Below the pieces are notes generated by a model. That model was not told where the DNA came from and made no database searches. It saw only the letters and a list, made by a program, of their open reading frames with translations. Source: Lepas anatifera (lineage: Eukaryota; Arthropoda; Thecostraca; Lepadidae). Taken from it: 64,000 nucleotides of DNA. The position numbers and the translations under genes are program-made. Positions 26,228 to 37,885 of this stretch are shown here, in pieces (position 1 is the stretch's first letter; every line of letters begins with the position of its first letter). The DNA is taken from positions 111,001-175,000 of the forward strand of contig JAOTON010000893.1 in assembly GCA_034440635.1 (NCBI GenBank), read 5' to 3'.

Positions 26228-26400
26228 TTAGTTTAAATTCAGCGGGCAGTCATATTGTGTGTGTCCGAAATCCTTGCATCTCCAGCATAAAACAGGAGAT
26301 GGCCGGCCCCGCCCCCGTCCAAGGGGAGCGCGCGTGCATTCCCATTGCATATGCCCAGCCACTTTACATGTCCAACAGAGGACCCCGGCTCGCCTCCCCC
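26228..26400 (-). pseudogene. Gypsy-1 nucleocapsid with two CCHC knuckles
   Basis: Reading the minus strand from about 26377, two zinc knuckles of the pattern C-x2-C-x4-H-x4-C appear: CWTCKVAGHMQWEC and CWRCKDFGHTQYDC. An Arg/Gly/Pro linker joins them and a stop codon (26228-26230) follows. This is the RNA-binding nucleocapsid end of a gypsy Gag. The upstream capsid region is not recognisable. It is too short to stand out as an ORF. Confidence 0.85.
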
Positions 26401-26585
26401 TGCCAGTTGAACCTCACACTGCCCCTGCCCCGTAGGCCCACTAAAGTAAAATTTTGTTTGTTTGGAACGAAGTCATATCGACTTTCCCCCAGCTCTATAC
26501 GTAAGACTGAATCGATTTACACCCTTAAAAGCAAAATAAAACGATATTTAGAGGTCGCGCACTTCATCACCAAAAACCATTACAC

Positions 26586-26725
26586 TTGAAAGAGGCGCAT
26601 TCTTTCTTGGTGCGCTTGGGTAGAGCCCTCCGATGGAGTTCCACCACCCGGAGCAGGTACTGCTTCTGCTTCTCGTCCTTGACGAATGCGTTGAACCTCT
26701 TGATGAGGGCGATCTCCCTTTCCCG
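26586..26725 (-). CDS. Exon-like segment, unknown protein
   Basis: The frame encodes a charged helical-looking peptide containing RFNAFVKDEKQKQYLL and ELHRRALPKRTKKE. Most third positions are G or C, unlike the A+T-rich surroundings, as expected for a conserved host exon. It could be bounded by an acceptor AAACAG (minus strand, just above 26725) and a donor CAA/GTGTAA (GT at 26585-26584). The 65 bp immediately upstream (26725-26789) is a near-identical inverted copy of the Penelope-like sequence at 27095-27157. The segment may therefore be a host exon with a retroelement scrap next to it, or a captured exon. Function unknown. Confidence 0.4.
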
Positions 26726-26879
26726 CTGTTTTTTTCTTGAGTCGAAAGTTAAAGTCGTTGTGGCGTCCCATTTCATATAATGATCCCTCCCATATGTAGA
26801 AGGAGTATCGCAACAGATTCGACGCATATGTTCGAAATTCAATGTAAGAACATATTTTAAGCCACATAAAACGATCACA

Positions 26880-27289
26880 CAATTACTGGTCAAACCAAAA
26901 GACAGGATAGACAACCGGAAAAAACAGGCCCAGTATAAAACATGGAATGTAATGACTGTCCAAAAATATACATTGGAGAAAGCAAAATGATGATGGAAGT
27001 CCGACAAGACGAACTCCGAATATCTCGACAAAAACTAATCCAAGGGTCAATTGACGAGAGAGCAGCGGGGGCCACAGCGGAACATTCATTCAAGAATGAT
27101 CATTATATCAAATGGGACGCCACAACGACTTTACTTTTCGACTCAAGACAAAAACAGCGGGAAACAAAAGAGGCAATTTACATCCAAACCACCACGAAAC
27201 CAAAAATGAATAGAAATATCGGCAAAGTTACCATCTTCTCTGGATTTTTGGACCTCTTAAAACGCCAGCCAAACAAGAGATTGAATTGA
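26880..27289 (+). pseudogene. Penelope-like retroelement GIY-YIG C-terminus
   Basis: The frame at 26942-27289 reads ECNDCPKIYIGES, then HSFKNDHYIKWDATT and REKE/RETKEAIYIQT-like sequence. This matches the arrangement of the GIY-YIG endonuclease domain at the C-terminus of Penelope-like elements: Cys-x-x-Cys before IYIGE, a distal His-rich block, then a KEAIYI block. A stop separates it from an upstream KPKDRIDNRKK stretch in another frame. The RT part is absent, so it is a 5'-truncated remnant. Confidence 0.75.
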
Positions 27290-27495
27290 AAAATAACACG
27301 TGTTTAGAGTTAATAATTATAAAATGATTCGTCATGTTCATAGCTAAGATTGTTCTTTCAAAGTGTTCTCTGACTTCCAGGGCATTTTTTAAGGAAACGT
27401 CAGTGGGGGCATTTCTTTTGCTGGCCATTATAGTGTCTTCAGGGGATCAATACCCCATTTTGAGGGGGTTTTAATCAAACTTAGACGCGTTAGTG

Positions 27496-28705
27496 TTAAC
27501 CTTCGCCCGGGTGGGGGGGGGTCTTTTTAGACCCCCCTCGGGTTTTTCCAAAGTGACCAAAAAACGGCGGCGCGCAGCGCCGCCAAACTTGGTCTAGCTG
27601 TTCCTTCATCATTTTTACATCTTTCCTGAAAATTTTGGCTCAAGGTCATATCAGGTCAGGTCACCAGGTCAGGTGAAGTGACCTCACCTCAAAAAATACT
27701 TAGGACGGCATAACTAAAAGAAGGGTTAATTGATCAAGTTCAAACTCATACCACATCTTGGGCCCACCAGGAGCTACAACATTTGTTCCGGGATTTTCGA
27801 TATTGGTGACCTAAGGTCATGTGCAGAGCATGACCTCCCCATTGACAATGCATGGGGAAAATCACGAAATGAGCTTTTCTCAGTAAGTATGGATGGAATC
27901 AACTTCAAACATCGGTTGCGACTTGCTCTTAGCCCATTTCTGAAGCTGATACCAAAATTTTTGACTTGTGACCTTTAAAAGGTCACCTTAGGTCAAATAA
28001 GCATTTTTTGGTGTTTTTCTCTATAAATTTTGAATAAACTAAGATAGAGCTTTTATTTTGTCACCAAAGTGTTTGTATAGTCACTGGACGTCAAATGATA
28101 TACATCATGACTATACCAGGTCAAGTTGGGTCAGACCGTTGACCTGGGTCAGGTCAAATTCTTAAATTTGACCTGGCATAGCAATATCATATATCATTCG
28201 ATTCGTATTGATGAGAGGATTGCAATGGTGCATAAACTGTGGCTGTATCTTGTTTGGTTTGGAAGCTATTAGCGAAAAAGTAAACGCCTTTATGCATGGG
28301 TGGCTATGGACATTCCCAAGAATATGCCCAATATTTAGTGACATGTAGCTCCCTAGGCTTTGACCTGACACGAAAATGAATGCCACTGTAATGAAAGCGC
28401 ATCTTAAGAGCTTTCGAATGGTGTTAGAAAAATGTTTCTAGCTATAATAGTTTCTGAGATATAGGAGGTTTTCTTAGTACGCCTCATATTAGCGATTTTG
28501 ACCTATTTTGACCTCTGGTGACCTTGATATTGACCTGACAACAAAAATGACCGAAGTATTTTCGATATCATTTTCGAAGAGCTTTCGATTGCCGTTTTGC
28601 GTTTTTTTCTAGCTCTCTTAGTTTTTGAGATCGTGGGGGGGGTCTTTTTTAGCCCCCCCCACCAGGGCGAAGGTGGCTCGTACCCGCCACCGGGGCAAGG
28701 GTTAA
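27496..28705 (+). mobile_element. TTAA element A, 1.2 kb, with visible empty site
   Basis: It is bounded by TTAA at 27496-27499 and 28702-28705. Ends: TTAACCTTCGCCCGGGTGG and, reverse-complemented, TTAACCCTTGCCCCGGTGG. The palindrome's other arm has one uninterrupted TTAA (34254-34257) at the matching place, which proves insertion with TTAA duplication. Subterminal hairpins include GGGGGGTC/GACCCCCC and GGCGGCGCGCAGCGCCGCC. The interior has about 20 AGGTCA/TGACCT words and no transposase. Confidence 0.93.
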
Positions 28706-30143
28706 AAACATGTTTATAAATTTTGTGTTATTCCATGTTATTCCAGATTATAGATGCTGCCCATGGCTGCCAAGTTTTTTTTTGGCGGAAAAGGTCAAAC
28801 CTAGTTATAAAAAGTGCCAAAGAGGGGCAAAAATTTTTCACCAAAATAGCCAAACAAATACCACAAAAGCTAGATTTGAGGCTAAAACAACCCCGATGTA
28901 AGGTAAGATGTATGCTGCTGGAGAGACAGCTGAGGAAGTAGCAGTGATTGTAATTGTTTTATGTGTGATTTTATGCGCGATTTTACTCTGCATGCATGAT
29001 TTTATCTGTCTTTTATCCCCAGTTTTTATCTTATCTTAAGCGTTGCCTTCTTTTAATGACAGACGCGGAAACACGAAAAGCCACCCCATTGTTTTTACCT
29101 TGTGTGGATTGTTTCTTAATATACTGAACTGAACTGAACTAAACTAGCAAAAATCACAAGCCCACAGAAAAATGACTTGTATCAATGTTTAAAACTAATT
29201 ATTGACAGTTTGATATTGACTTGACGCAATATTCTTTAGCACACTACTCATTTAATAGGAAGCCAGTGGTGCCCTTCCAATCCCGCGTGACCATCAAATT
29301 ATTTTATCCACATAACCAGAACATTTGTTAGAATCATCAATCATCTCGGCCACACCACTCCCCGCTAATAGTTTTCTCTCTTTTCGAACTATGCATTTTT
29401 GCTCTTGAACAGTGGTGGATCTAGGATTTTGGTAAGTGGGGAAGTGCGGGGCCTCAGAGGGCGTACTTTGCCATCAACTTTTCATCCAAAGGGCGCCTAT
29501 AGTACTGCATCCTTTGCGTCCGGTTTTCGGTGGCCATCATTTTTGTGGATCGTATTTTTAACAAAGTTCTCTCCCTCCCTCCCACCATCGTACCAGTTTT
29601 TCTGCTGCCCTGATGCTTTTTCGGTGTCAAAATATCGTATTCAAGAGCGGAAGAGGTCAAAAGAAGCCATATGTATACAAGGGACAAACCAGAAATAGCT
29701 TAGGTACCAGCTGCTAGAAAAAGGGGCAAAACGACCAGGTTCCAAGAAAGGGCCAACTGAAAAAATCGCGGGACCTAATACGACAAATAGGTCCGATTCA
29801 AGATATTTGGCCACAAAATTGCCAACCTGGTAGTCCTGACGCTGCTGCAACGTATTCCAAATGAAAATGTTATTTTCTTATTTTTCTTTATGGGTGTGGC
29901 AAGGTAAGTAAGAACAGAGGCCTCGCGAGAGGCCTTAGGGATTCCTAAACCATTAAGGTAAGGTAAGGTAAGTATATTACTTAGTTATCGAACACAAGTG
30001 ATTTATAGGCTAAATTGAGATAAGTTTTTATGTACATACTTACTATGATGTGTGGCTGTTGCTGTCAAACTCATCTGGGGAATGTAGTACAAAAACCAGT
30101 TAATATTTTTTAGGCTTATCGACGCACCAACTGTCAGGGTCAT

Positions 30144-30326
30144 ATGGCGTCGCCAGCTCTTTCCTTGGTGGAAGGGTTTCTCGGGAGACAGTTTGATGAT
30201 TCTAACGAAGGGCTGTCGCCGAATTTATACTCTATTCCAATTTTCAACATCAAGGAATCGATTAGAAAGGCCAGCAAACAACTTATCGACTTTGCAGAAC
30301 AAATCGATGCAGCGATATCACTATAA
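30144..30326 (+). CDS. Small ORF conserved in both palindrome arms (hypothetical)
   Basis: A 60-codon ATG frame contains SPNLYSIPIFNIKES and QLIDFAEQIDAAISL. Its partner in the other arm (32813-32631, minus) differs by an Ile/Met change. The first codons overlap a SINE-tail-like sequence (GCGTCGCCAG...). I recognise no family; it could be an exon remnant of a transposon gene or chance. Confidence 0.2.
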   Translation: MASPALSLVEGFLGRQFDDSNEGLSPNLYSIPIFNIKESIRKASKQLIDFAEQIDAAISL

Positions 30327-30754
30327 ATTTCACGTATGCTACAACAAGCGTCGGAAAAGGGGGACCAGGGGCCTGCCCCCCCCGCCCACTTTTTGACCAG
30401 CAATTTACTGATCCCAGTTAAAATGGGAGGAAACCGGAAATTTGTATAACCGGCCGCTGCGGAAGGCAACGAGAACCCCAAATTCAAACAGTTTTGGTAG
30501 TAACGTGAAAAGTTTGTTGTCAGCATCAGGTTGAAGTTTGGCTGGCCCCACACTTTTTTGCCGGTGTGACGTTTATGTATGCTACCACCACAATAATAAA
30601 TAAAAAGGCTAAGCACTTCACACCGCCACACCATCAACCAGTCTTACGCACTTCGACTACACCGTGTCACGTCTAATCCACGAACGAGCTCTTAGCGCTC
30701 ACAACTGACCGCGTGTGAAATGAGAGCATCATACAATCTCACGATTCTGGCTGG

Positions 30755-32204
30755 CTTCGTTGCGGAATATCTTTATCGGGGCCTTTCCAGACACACAGGT
30801 TGATTCCGCAGTCACTAAAGCGTTGTTGAATACTAGCTTTTTAGATGTGGTTGATCCGCCTATCGCGAGTCAGCTGAGGCTGTTTTTTTCCGGACGCAGA
30901 CATAGATGATCTACCAGGGCACGCTAAGCATGTTCACGAATCTTTTCGACGTCAGGAACCTCGCCGACCGTCCATCATATAGGCGAAACCCAGGGTCCAG
31001 GGGAAACTGATCCGGTGGGACAGCTACAGCGACAAGTGGCGGAATTGTCACAATCTCTCATGGCTATCCATGACGTCATGGGTGTCCGTGCCCAGGACGG
31101 TGCGCGTCCCGCTGCTGTTAGTGCGGGGGAAGGGGGGTGGCCGCAGTGCCTCCCATGGCGCCAAGTCTCGGCGTCCGCTGCGCGGCGGTGGCGCGGCCGG
31201 AGGCAGATTTGGCCCAGCGCCAGGTGCTGAGTTAGCGGTCGGATACAGCCGCGCCCAGCGGGCGCGCGGGGCAGTAGGGTGTTTCATTGTTCCAAAATGC
31301 AATATTTCGACGCATATCGATGTTCCCCTCAAACCTCATCAGCTTACAAGCTTCTGTGCGAAATTCCCATGCATTTCGATGATATTTAGAGGTCGCGAAC
31401 TTTTGCAGCTTTTTTATCAAATGTATTCAAATGTACACATAAGCGTAGGAACGTCCAGAATATTGGGGAGGCCAAGGTGCATTTGGAATTCATCTCTTTC
31501 CAGTCAACGCCGTAGGGTTAAGGGTTAAGACTCAATAATATTGGGAGGGGCTACGGCCCCCTGCCCCCCCCTGTTCCTACGCCTATGAATGTACACATTT
31601 CCACACTGATACCGGCGCTGGTTTTCTTTTGATTGGTTTTCTATTTTACATCTGAAATATTCTTTAAATTAAGTAAAACACTTATTACTGCACAATGACT
31701 AGCCTGAGTATAGAACCCGACCGATTTCGGGAGCATACCGTCCCCGTTTTCAAGGGAGATGAAGATAACACTATGACATGAACCTAACTAAGCAAAAAAC
31801 ACGAAGACAGCAGGCCATTTTTTAACATGTTAACTGGGGGGCCATTTGCCCCCCAGTCGGCCGAAATGCCCCCCCCCCAGTGGCCGGAAATTGGCCCCCC
31901 AGTGAAATAGACAGGAAATGACTTAAACTTCAACAAATGCAAACTCACCTAACGAAAATAAGACAGAGCACCACCCGATAATAATAATTTAGTTTTATTG
32001 CTGGTGCCAAATTAGTAGTTCACAAAAATTGTGTTAAAACATTTCCATCCGTGGCTGTCTCCTCCATCGAAGACGAAACAAAGCGCGAAGTTATGGGAAA
32101 TCCCGGCAAAAGCAGTCTCAGCATCAACTAATAACAACGCTGGAGATGAACACTGGCCTACAACCTATCAAACATCATGTTCTATCCGACCGGAAGCCCA
32201 TACC
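30755..32204. other. Palindrome spacer, 1.45 kb
   Basis: Unique loop between the arms. 30990-31260 is G+C-rich with a frame containing QLQRQVAELSQSLMAIHDVM (no family assigned). 31834-31856 is a perfect 9-bp hairpin, CTGGGGGGC/GCCCCCCAG, next to TTAA. No transposase or other known gene is seen. Confidence 0.6.
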
Positions 32205-34396
32205 CCAGCCAGAATCGTGAGATTGTATGATGCTCTCATTTCACACGCGGTCAGTTGTGAGCGCTAAGAGCTCGTTCGTGGATTAGACGTGACACGGTGT
32301 AGTCGAAGTGCGTAAGACTGGTTGATGGTGTGGCGGTGTGAAGTGCTTAGCTTTTTTATTTATTATTGTGGTGGTAGCATACATAAACGTCACACCGGCA
32401 AAAAAGTGTGGGGCCAGCCAAACTTCAACCTGATGCTGACAACAAACTTTTCACGTTACTACCAAAAATGTTTGAATTTGGGGTTCTCGTTGCCTTCCGC
32501 AGCGGCCGGTTATACAAATTTCCGGTTTCCTCCCATTTTAACTGGGATCAGTAAATTGCTGGTCAAAAAGTGGGCGGGGGGCAGGCCCCTGGTCCCCCTT
32601 TTCCGACGCTTGTTGTAGCATACGTGAAATTTATAGTGATATCGCTGCATCGATTTGTTCTGCAAAGTCGATAAGTTGTTTGCTGGCCTTTCTCATCGAT
32701 TCCTTGATGTTGAAAATTGGAATAGAGTATAAATTCGGCGACAGCCCTTCGTTAGAATCATCAAACTGTCTCCCGAGAAACCCTTCCACCAAGGAAAGAG
32801 CTGGCGACGCCATATGACCCTGACAGTTGGTGCGTCGATAAGCCTAAAAAAATATTAACTGGTTTTTGTACTACATTCCCCAGATGAGTTTGACAGCAAC
32901 AGCCACACATCATAGTAAGTATGTACATAAAAACTTATCTCAATTTAGCCTATAAATCACTTGTGTTCGATAACTAAGTAATATACTTACCTTACCTTAC
33001 CTTAATGGTTTAGGAATCCCTAAGGCCTCTCGATGAGGCCTCTGTTCTTACTTACCTTGCCACACCCATAAAGAAAAATAAGAAAATAACATTTTCATTT
33101 GGAATACGTTGCAGCAGCGTCAGGACTACCAGGTTGGCAATTTTGTGGCCAAATATCTTGAATCGGACCTATTTGTCGTATTTGGTCCCGCGATTTTTTC
33201 AGTTGGCCCTTTCTTGGAACCTGGTCGTTTTGCCCCTTTTTCTAGCAGCTGGTACCTAAGCTATTTCTGGTTTGTCCCTTGTATACATATGGCTTCTTTT
33301 GACCTCTTCCGCTCTTGAATACGATATTTTGACACCGAAAAAGCATCAGGGCAGCAGAAAAACTGGTACGATGGTGGGAGGGAGGGAGAGAACTTTGTTA
33401 AAAATACGATCCACAAAAATGATGGCCACCGAAAACCGGACGCAAAGGATGCAGTACTATAGGCGCCCTTTGGATGAAAAGTTGATGGCAAAGTACGCCC
33501 TCTGAGGCCCCGCACTTCCCCACTTACCAAAATCCTAGATCCACCACTGTTCAAGAGCAAAAAATGCATAGTTCGAAAAGAGAGAAAACTATTAGCGGGG
33601 AGTGGTGTGGCCGAGATGATTAATGATTCTAACAAATGTTCTGGTTATGTGGATAAAATAATTTGATGGTCACGCGGGATTGGAAGGGCACCACTGGCTT
33701 CCTATTAAATGAGTAGTGTGCTAAAGAATATTGCGTCAAGTCAATATCAAACTGTCAATAATTAGTTTTAAACATTGATACAAGTCATTTTTCTGTGGGC
33801 TTGTGATTTTTGCTAGTTTAGTTCAGTTCAGTTCAGTATATTAAGAAACAATCCACACAAGGTAAAAACAATGGGGTGGCTTTTCGTGTTTCCGCGTCTG
33901 TCATTAAAAGAAGGCAACGCTTAAGATAAGATAAAAACTGGGGATAAAAGACAGATAAAATCATGCATGCAGAGTAAAATCGCGCATAAAATCACACATA
34001 AAACAATTACAATCACTGCTACTTCCTCAGCTGTCTCTCCAGCAGCATACATCTTACCTTACATCGGGGTTGTTTTAGCCTCAAATCTAGCTTTTGTGGT
34101 ATTTGTTTGGCTATTTTGGTGAAAAATTTTTGCCCCTCTTTGGCACTTTTTATAACTAGGTTTGACCTTTTCCGCCGAAAAAAACTTGGCAGCCATGGGC
34201 AGCATCTATAATCTGGAATAACATGGAATAACACAAAATTTATAAACATGTTTTTAACACTAACGCGTCTAAGTTTGATTAAAACCCCCTCAAAATGGGG
34301 TATTGATCCCCTGAAGACACTACAATGGCCAGCAAAAGAAATGCCCCCCACTGACGTTTCCTTAAAAAATGCCCTGGAAGACAGAGAACACTTTGA
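32205..34396 (-). repeat. Right arm of giant palindrome (2192 bp, uninterrupted)
   Basis: Reverse-complement copy of 27359-30754 without the TTAA element. The inner boundary is at CCAGCCAGAATCG (32205) and the outer boundary at CACTTTGA (34396). It carries the empty TTAA site at 34254-34257. Confidence 0.95.
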
Positions 34397-36171
34397 GGGC
34401 AAATGAACTTATTAATAATGGGCCTTTCAGCCTTAAACGAAAATTTACAAAGATGTTGCGACTTTACCCATAATTGAAACAAGTATAACTTATCATATGA
34501 GCACCACCAACTCACACAATTACATCGTTCCCGGAGATGGAAAAATAGTATCGATACAATTTGACCCAGTGCAGCACAGCATACGTTTGAGAGGATTCAT
34601 GCAATGTAAACAAACTTGTCTGAAAGGCTTTCATTCCCAAAAAGTAATTTGAATCTGCTCACATATGCGACAAAATGTCCTGAAATTGTAGCACATACGA
34701 CTTTGTCACTTGAACAGGTTGCCTCATTATATTTTTACAAGGTGATCATTTCATAGCTGACACGGATCCCAGAATCCCAGATGAATAATGACACAGTGCA
34801 CTGGGAGTGATGCCGCTAAATAGCCAGTTTTAATCACTACCGGATATGTTACATACAATCGTTTGGTCGTGTCACCTTTGAGGCTGCTCGAGGTCACAGT
34901 ATTTCTTACAGGAACTAAGTGGAAACCTAAATTTTGCGGCATAATAGGTGACAGAGGAGAGCCGTAGAAAGAAATTTTCAGCACCATTGGCACACTCTTG
35001 TTGAGCCCAAACGGACTATGTATCTTATAATATTGCCTAGTCAAATGTCAAAATTAACCTGCTTTGACCTAGAGCCAGGCTTAGGTCTGCATGGTAAAAA
35101 GAATATTAATCAAACTGCAGTGGCAAGTCAGACACGGCAACGTAAAATAAAACCTAAATCGCAATTCTCAATTCTCGCAAGTTATCAAAATTTACCAATT
35201 GCCCCATGCATTTCTAATGGAAAGATCATAACCCTGACCCTGCTCCCGGTTATCGATATAGAAATCCTGCTACGAAAAATTATTTTGCTCGGCGACCTTA
35301 CTATGTAATGTGAATCTAACCACGATAGGCTAAATTTGATATTATTGATGCACCTCCCAAAGTTTTTTCGAGGTTAGGTCTCTTGACCTGGGTTGGCGGT
35401 CTGAACTGGTATGACCCAGACCTAAAAATTTTCCAAAAGCTGCAAAAATGTCGAGTTAGAGGCACATGAAGTACCGTGGCGCTGCGCGAAGGTGTTTTTT
35501 TTTACTACCTGTGAAAACCCGAAGAGGCCGGTTGCGCACCCCCTTGTGGGGGCGCGTGTTAATTCTCATATATTTTGACACTTTCACGATGAAAATTTCG
35601 TAAAGACAATGCCATATGATTGTAAGCAACCGATTACAAAAGCAATCGCTTTGTTTGCGGCGTTAAACATAAGGCTGTACTACCGCAGTGGTCGAAAACC
35701 GTCTGCATACCTACCTTAGGTGCTAAAAATTTGGAACTTATAGCAAAAATGCATTTTTTCTATCGAAAGATATTTTATGAATACAATTTTTTGAAGTGTC
35801 TAAAAGGGCAATTTCAACTGCGAAAAGGTCAAGCTAGGTCAAAAAAGAAAAGGTCAAACAAATTAAAAGTGAAAAATTGTCAAATTAGGAAATTTTCTTT
35901 TTTCAAAATAAAGTATAGTTCAAGACGAGTTCAATTATGTACAAAACGTGTTAATCAGGCAATGTGTTTTGGAGTTATGAATCATCAAAGATGAGTCTAC
36001 AAGGTGACCTCCCGAAAATGCCCCGGGCTATAACTCGGTCACCGTTGGTCGGAGGGGGCTAAGATTCTCACAGGCGTATTTCTGGCCCAAAACTACCCCG
36101 GAGACGAAGTTTCAGATTTTTTTCTAGATATGGTGGTGTCAAGCCTTGGTCGATCTGTCCTGAAATGCCCC
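34392..36171 (+). repeat. 1.78-kb direct repeat of 61088-62884
   Basis: It starts GAGGGCAAATGAACTTATTA at both loci and runs collinearly with minor indels to GAAATGCCCCAG/GGAATGCCCCAG. It is composite: up to TTAA at 35559-35562 it is the right part of a D-type TTAA element, then the host sequence seen in element C. Its left side is cut off exactly at the outer boundary of the palindrome. Confidence 0.9.
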
Positions 36172-36483
36172 AGTATGGTCATATTATACATCATTTGATA
36201 TTGCCGTGACGAGAGGAAGCGAATGGTGCCTAAAAATGATTCTAACTTAACTCTTGTCAGACGCTAGAGCCCAAAAACTGCGCAAAAAACTTACTTTGAC
36301 CTGTCATGACCTCAATATTACCTGAAGCCAAAAAGTGACTGATATTGTTTCTCCATAAATTTGTACGAGCTATCCACCAATCTTTGTGTTTTTTTCGCTA
36401 TCCCGCATAAGAGCCGAGTTCGAGGGGGTGTACACCCCCACCAGGGTGAAGGTGGCTCAGAGGCCCAGCGGGCCGTGGGTTAA
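36172..36483 (+). mobile_element. Right end of another TTAA-family element
   Basis: The region resembles element A's right part (TCATATTATACATCATTTGAT, then a dyad GGGGGTGTACACCCCC and AAGGTGGCTC) and ends in CGTGGGTTAA (TTAA 36480-36483). Together with 34392-36171 it looks like the right portion of a larger nested element whose left portion is missing. Confidence 0.6.
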
Positions 36484-36948
36484 TAGGTCGGAGAAATTCC
36501 CGTTTTAACGCGTGAGTTATGAGCTTTTTTACACAAGTTATCGGGTTCATTAATTTGGTCATTTTACTGGTTTAATTAATCAATAGGAACATAAACATTC
36601 CAGCCGCACATGGGTGTCTTTTGCCCCTATAGGATGCCTTAAAACGAAGGAGGCCGAAAAGTTAGAAATCGGCGTTCTTCTTAACCCCTTTGGTTAGAAA
36701 TTGCCTATCACAACAATCGGCGAGTAAGCGTTTATCTCTGGATGGTAAATGTATGCCATGTTGCCGCCATCGAAAAGGGTGCATGATGGTCGGTTGTTTG
36801 CATGCGTGTGTGTTAGGGTGCGCGTTATAACACTTTTTTGGAAATCGAAACTTTTTTCACGCGGTTTTAGACGGTAGGCACAAATATAAGGACAGCCCTG
36901 CAACAAAATTCGTCATTTTCTCGAGTTTAAGCAAAGGATTTTCACTTT
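36484..36948. other. No gene recognised
   Basis: 465 bp between two TTAA-family termini. It contains one further TTAACCCCTTTGG word at 36683 that could be an old terminus. Otherwise unremarkable. Confidence 0.4.
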
Positions 36949-37885
36949 TTAACCGTCCCCCAGTGGGGCGGAAGGGTGCTGACTAGCCCCCCACAGGTTT
37001 TTGTCGTCATGGAGAATCGGCAGCGCCAAGCACCACCGTACTTGGCACAGCTTAGCATTAATCAATTCTGAAACTTCACCTAAAAATTTAAGCTCGGGTC
37101 ATCTCGGGTCAGTTCACCAGGCCAGGTCAAGTGATCTCACTTCAAAATTTTTTTGGGGTTGCATAACTCAGAGAAGGGTTAATTTATCAATGTGAAACCT
37201 ATATCATATAATGAACTCACCGGGGGCTACAAACTATGTTTCAGCATTTTGTATATTGTTGACCTAAGGTCATATACAAGTCATGACCTCTCCATTGGAA
37301 ATGCATGGGGAAAGCGCAAATTTGCCGAAAAATGTTTCTTTTTCCGTATACAAAGCTTATAGGGACTTCTTGTTCCCGGGATCGTAGTATCACAGGTAAT
37401 TCGCAAGGTTAATTTTGCAATTTTTGACCTGTAACCTCTGAGAGGTCATTTGGGTCTACCTAAGCACGTTTTGAGAGTTATGTCAATAACTGCGCAGTAA
37501 ATTGCAACAGAGCTCTCATTTGGATACCACTATGTTTGATTTGTCATTACAAGTCAAGTGATATGCATATTGGCCATGTTTAGTTAGATGATAACCTTGA
37601 CCTGACCCTAGGTCATGTCATTTTATATGTTGATCTAGCATGGTCATATCGTACATCATTCGAATCGCCGTAAAGAGAGGCATCGAATGACGTTGAAATT
37701 TGGGCTCTAACGTAACTCAGCCAAACGCTAGTGTAAAAAGTCTTCTAAATTGTACCCTTTTGAGCTCTAATGACGTTAACATTACTCTGAGCTAGTACTT
37801 TATGGGAAGGGAATTTTAATCGGTTCAATGGCCTATCAAACCATTCTTATGCTTTTTCGCTACCCCGCTCAGGAGCCGAATTGCT

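Larger units (their letters stand above)
21516..26400 (-). mobile_element. Ty3/gypsy retrotransposon 1, degraded
   Basis: On the minus strand the order is nucleocapsid zinc knuckles, retropepsin, a ~1.1-kb non-matching stretch, reverse transcriptase, RNase H, and integrase, then an acidic C-terminal tail at about 21520-21640. That is the Ty3/gypsy gag-PR-RT-RH-IN order. Every domain has frameshifts, stops or deletions. I could not identify paired LTRs or a primer-binding site. Confidence 0.9.
27359..30754 (+). repeat. Left arm of giant palindrome (~2.19 kb plus insertion)
   Basis: The sequence matches the reverse complement of 32205-34396 base for base with few differences. It is interrupted only by the TTAA element at 27496-28705. 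Without that insert the arm is about 2190 bp, equal to the right arm (2192 bp). The arm contains GAACTGAACTGAACT, an (AAGGT)n run and a plus-strand ORF of 60 codons. Confidence 0.95.

Noticed and set aside
29410..33549. hAT element bounded by CAGTGGTGGATCTAGG on both sides
   Set aside because: The two ends are simply the same position in the two palindrome arms. Inversion extends well beyond them and the flanking octamers are reverse complements, not a direct duplication.
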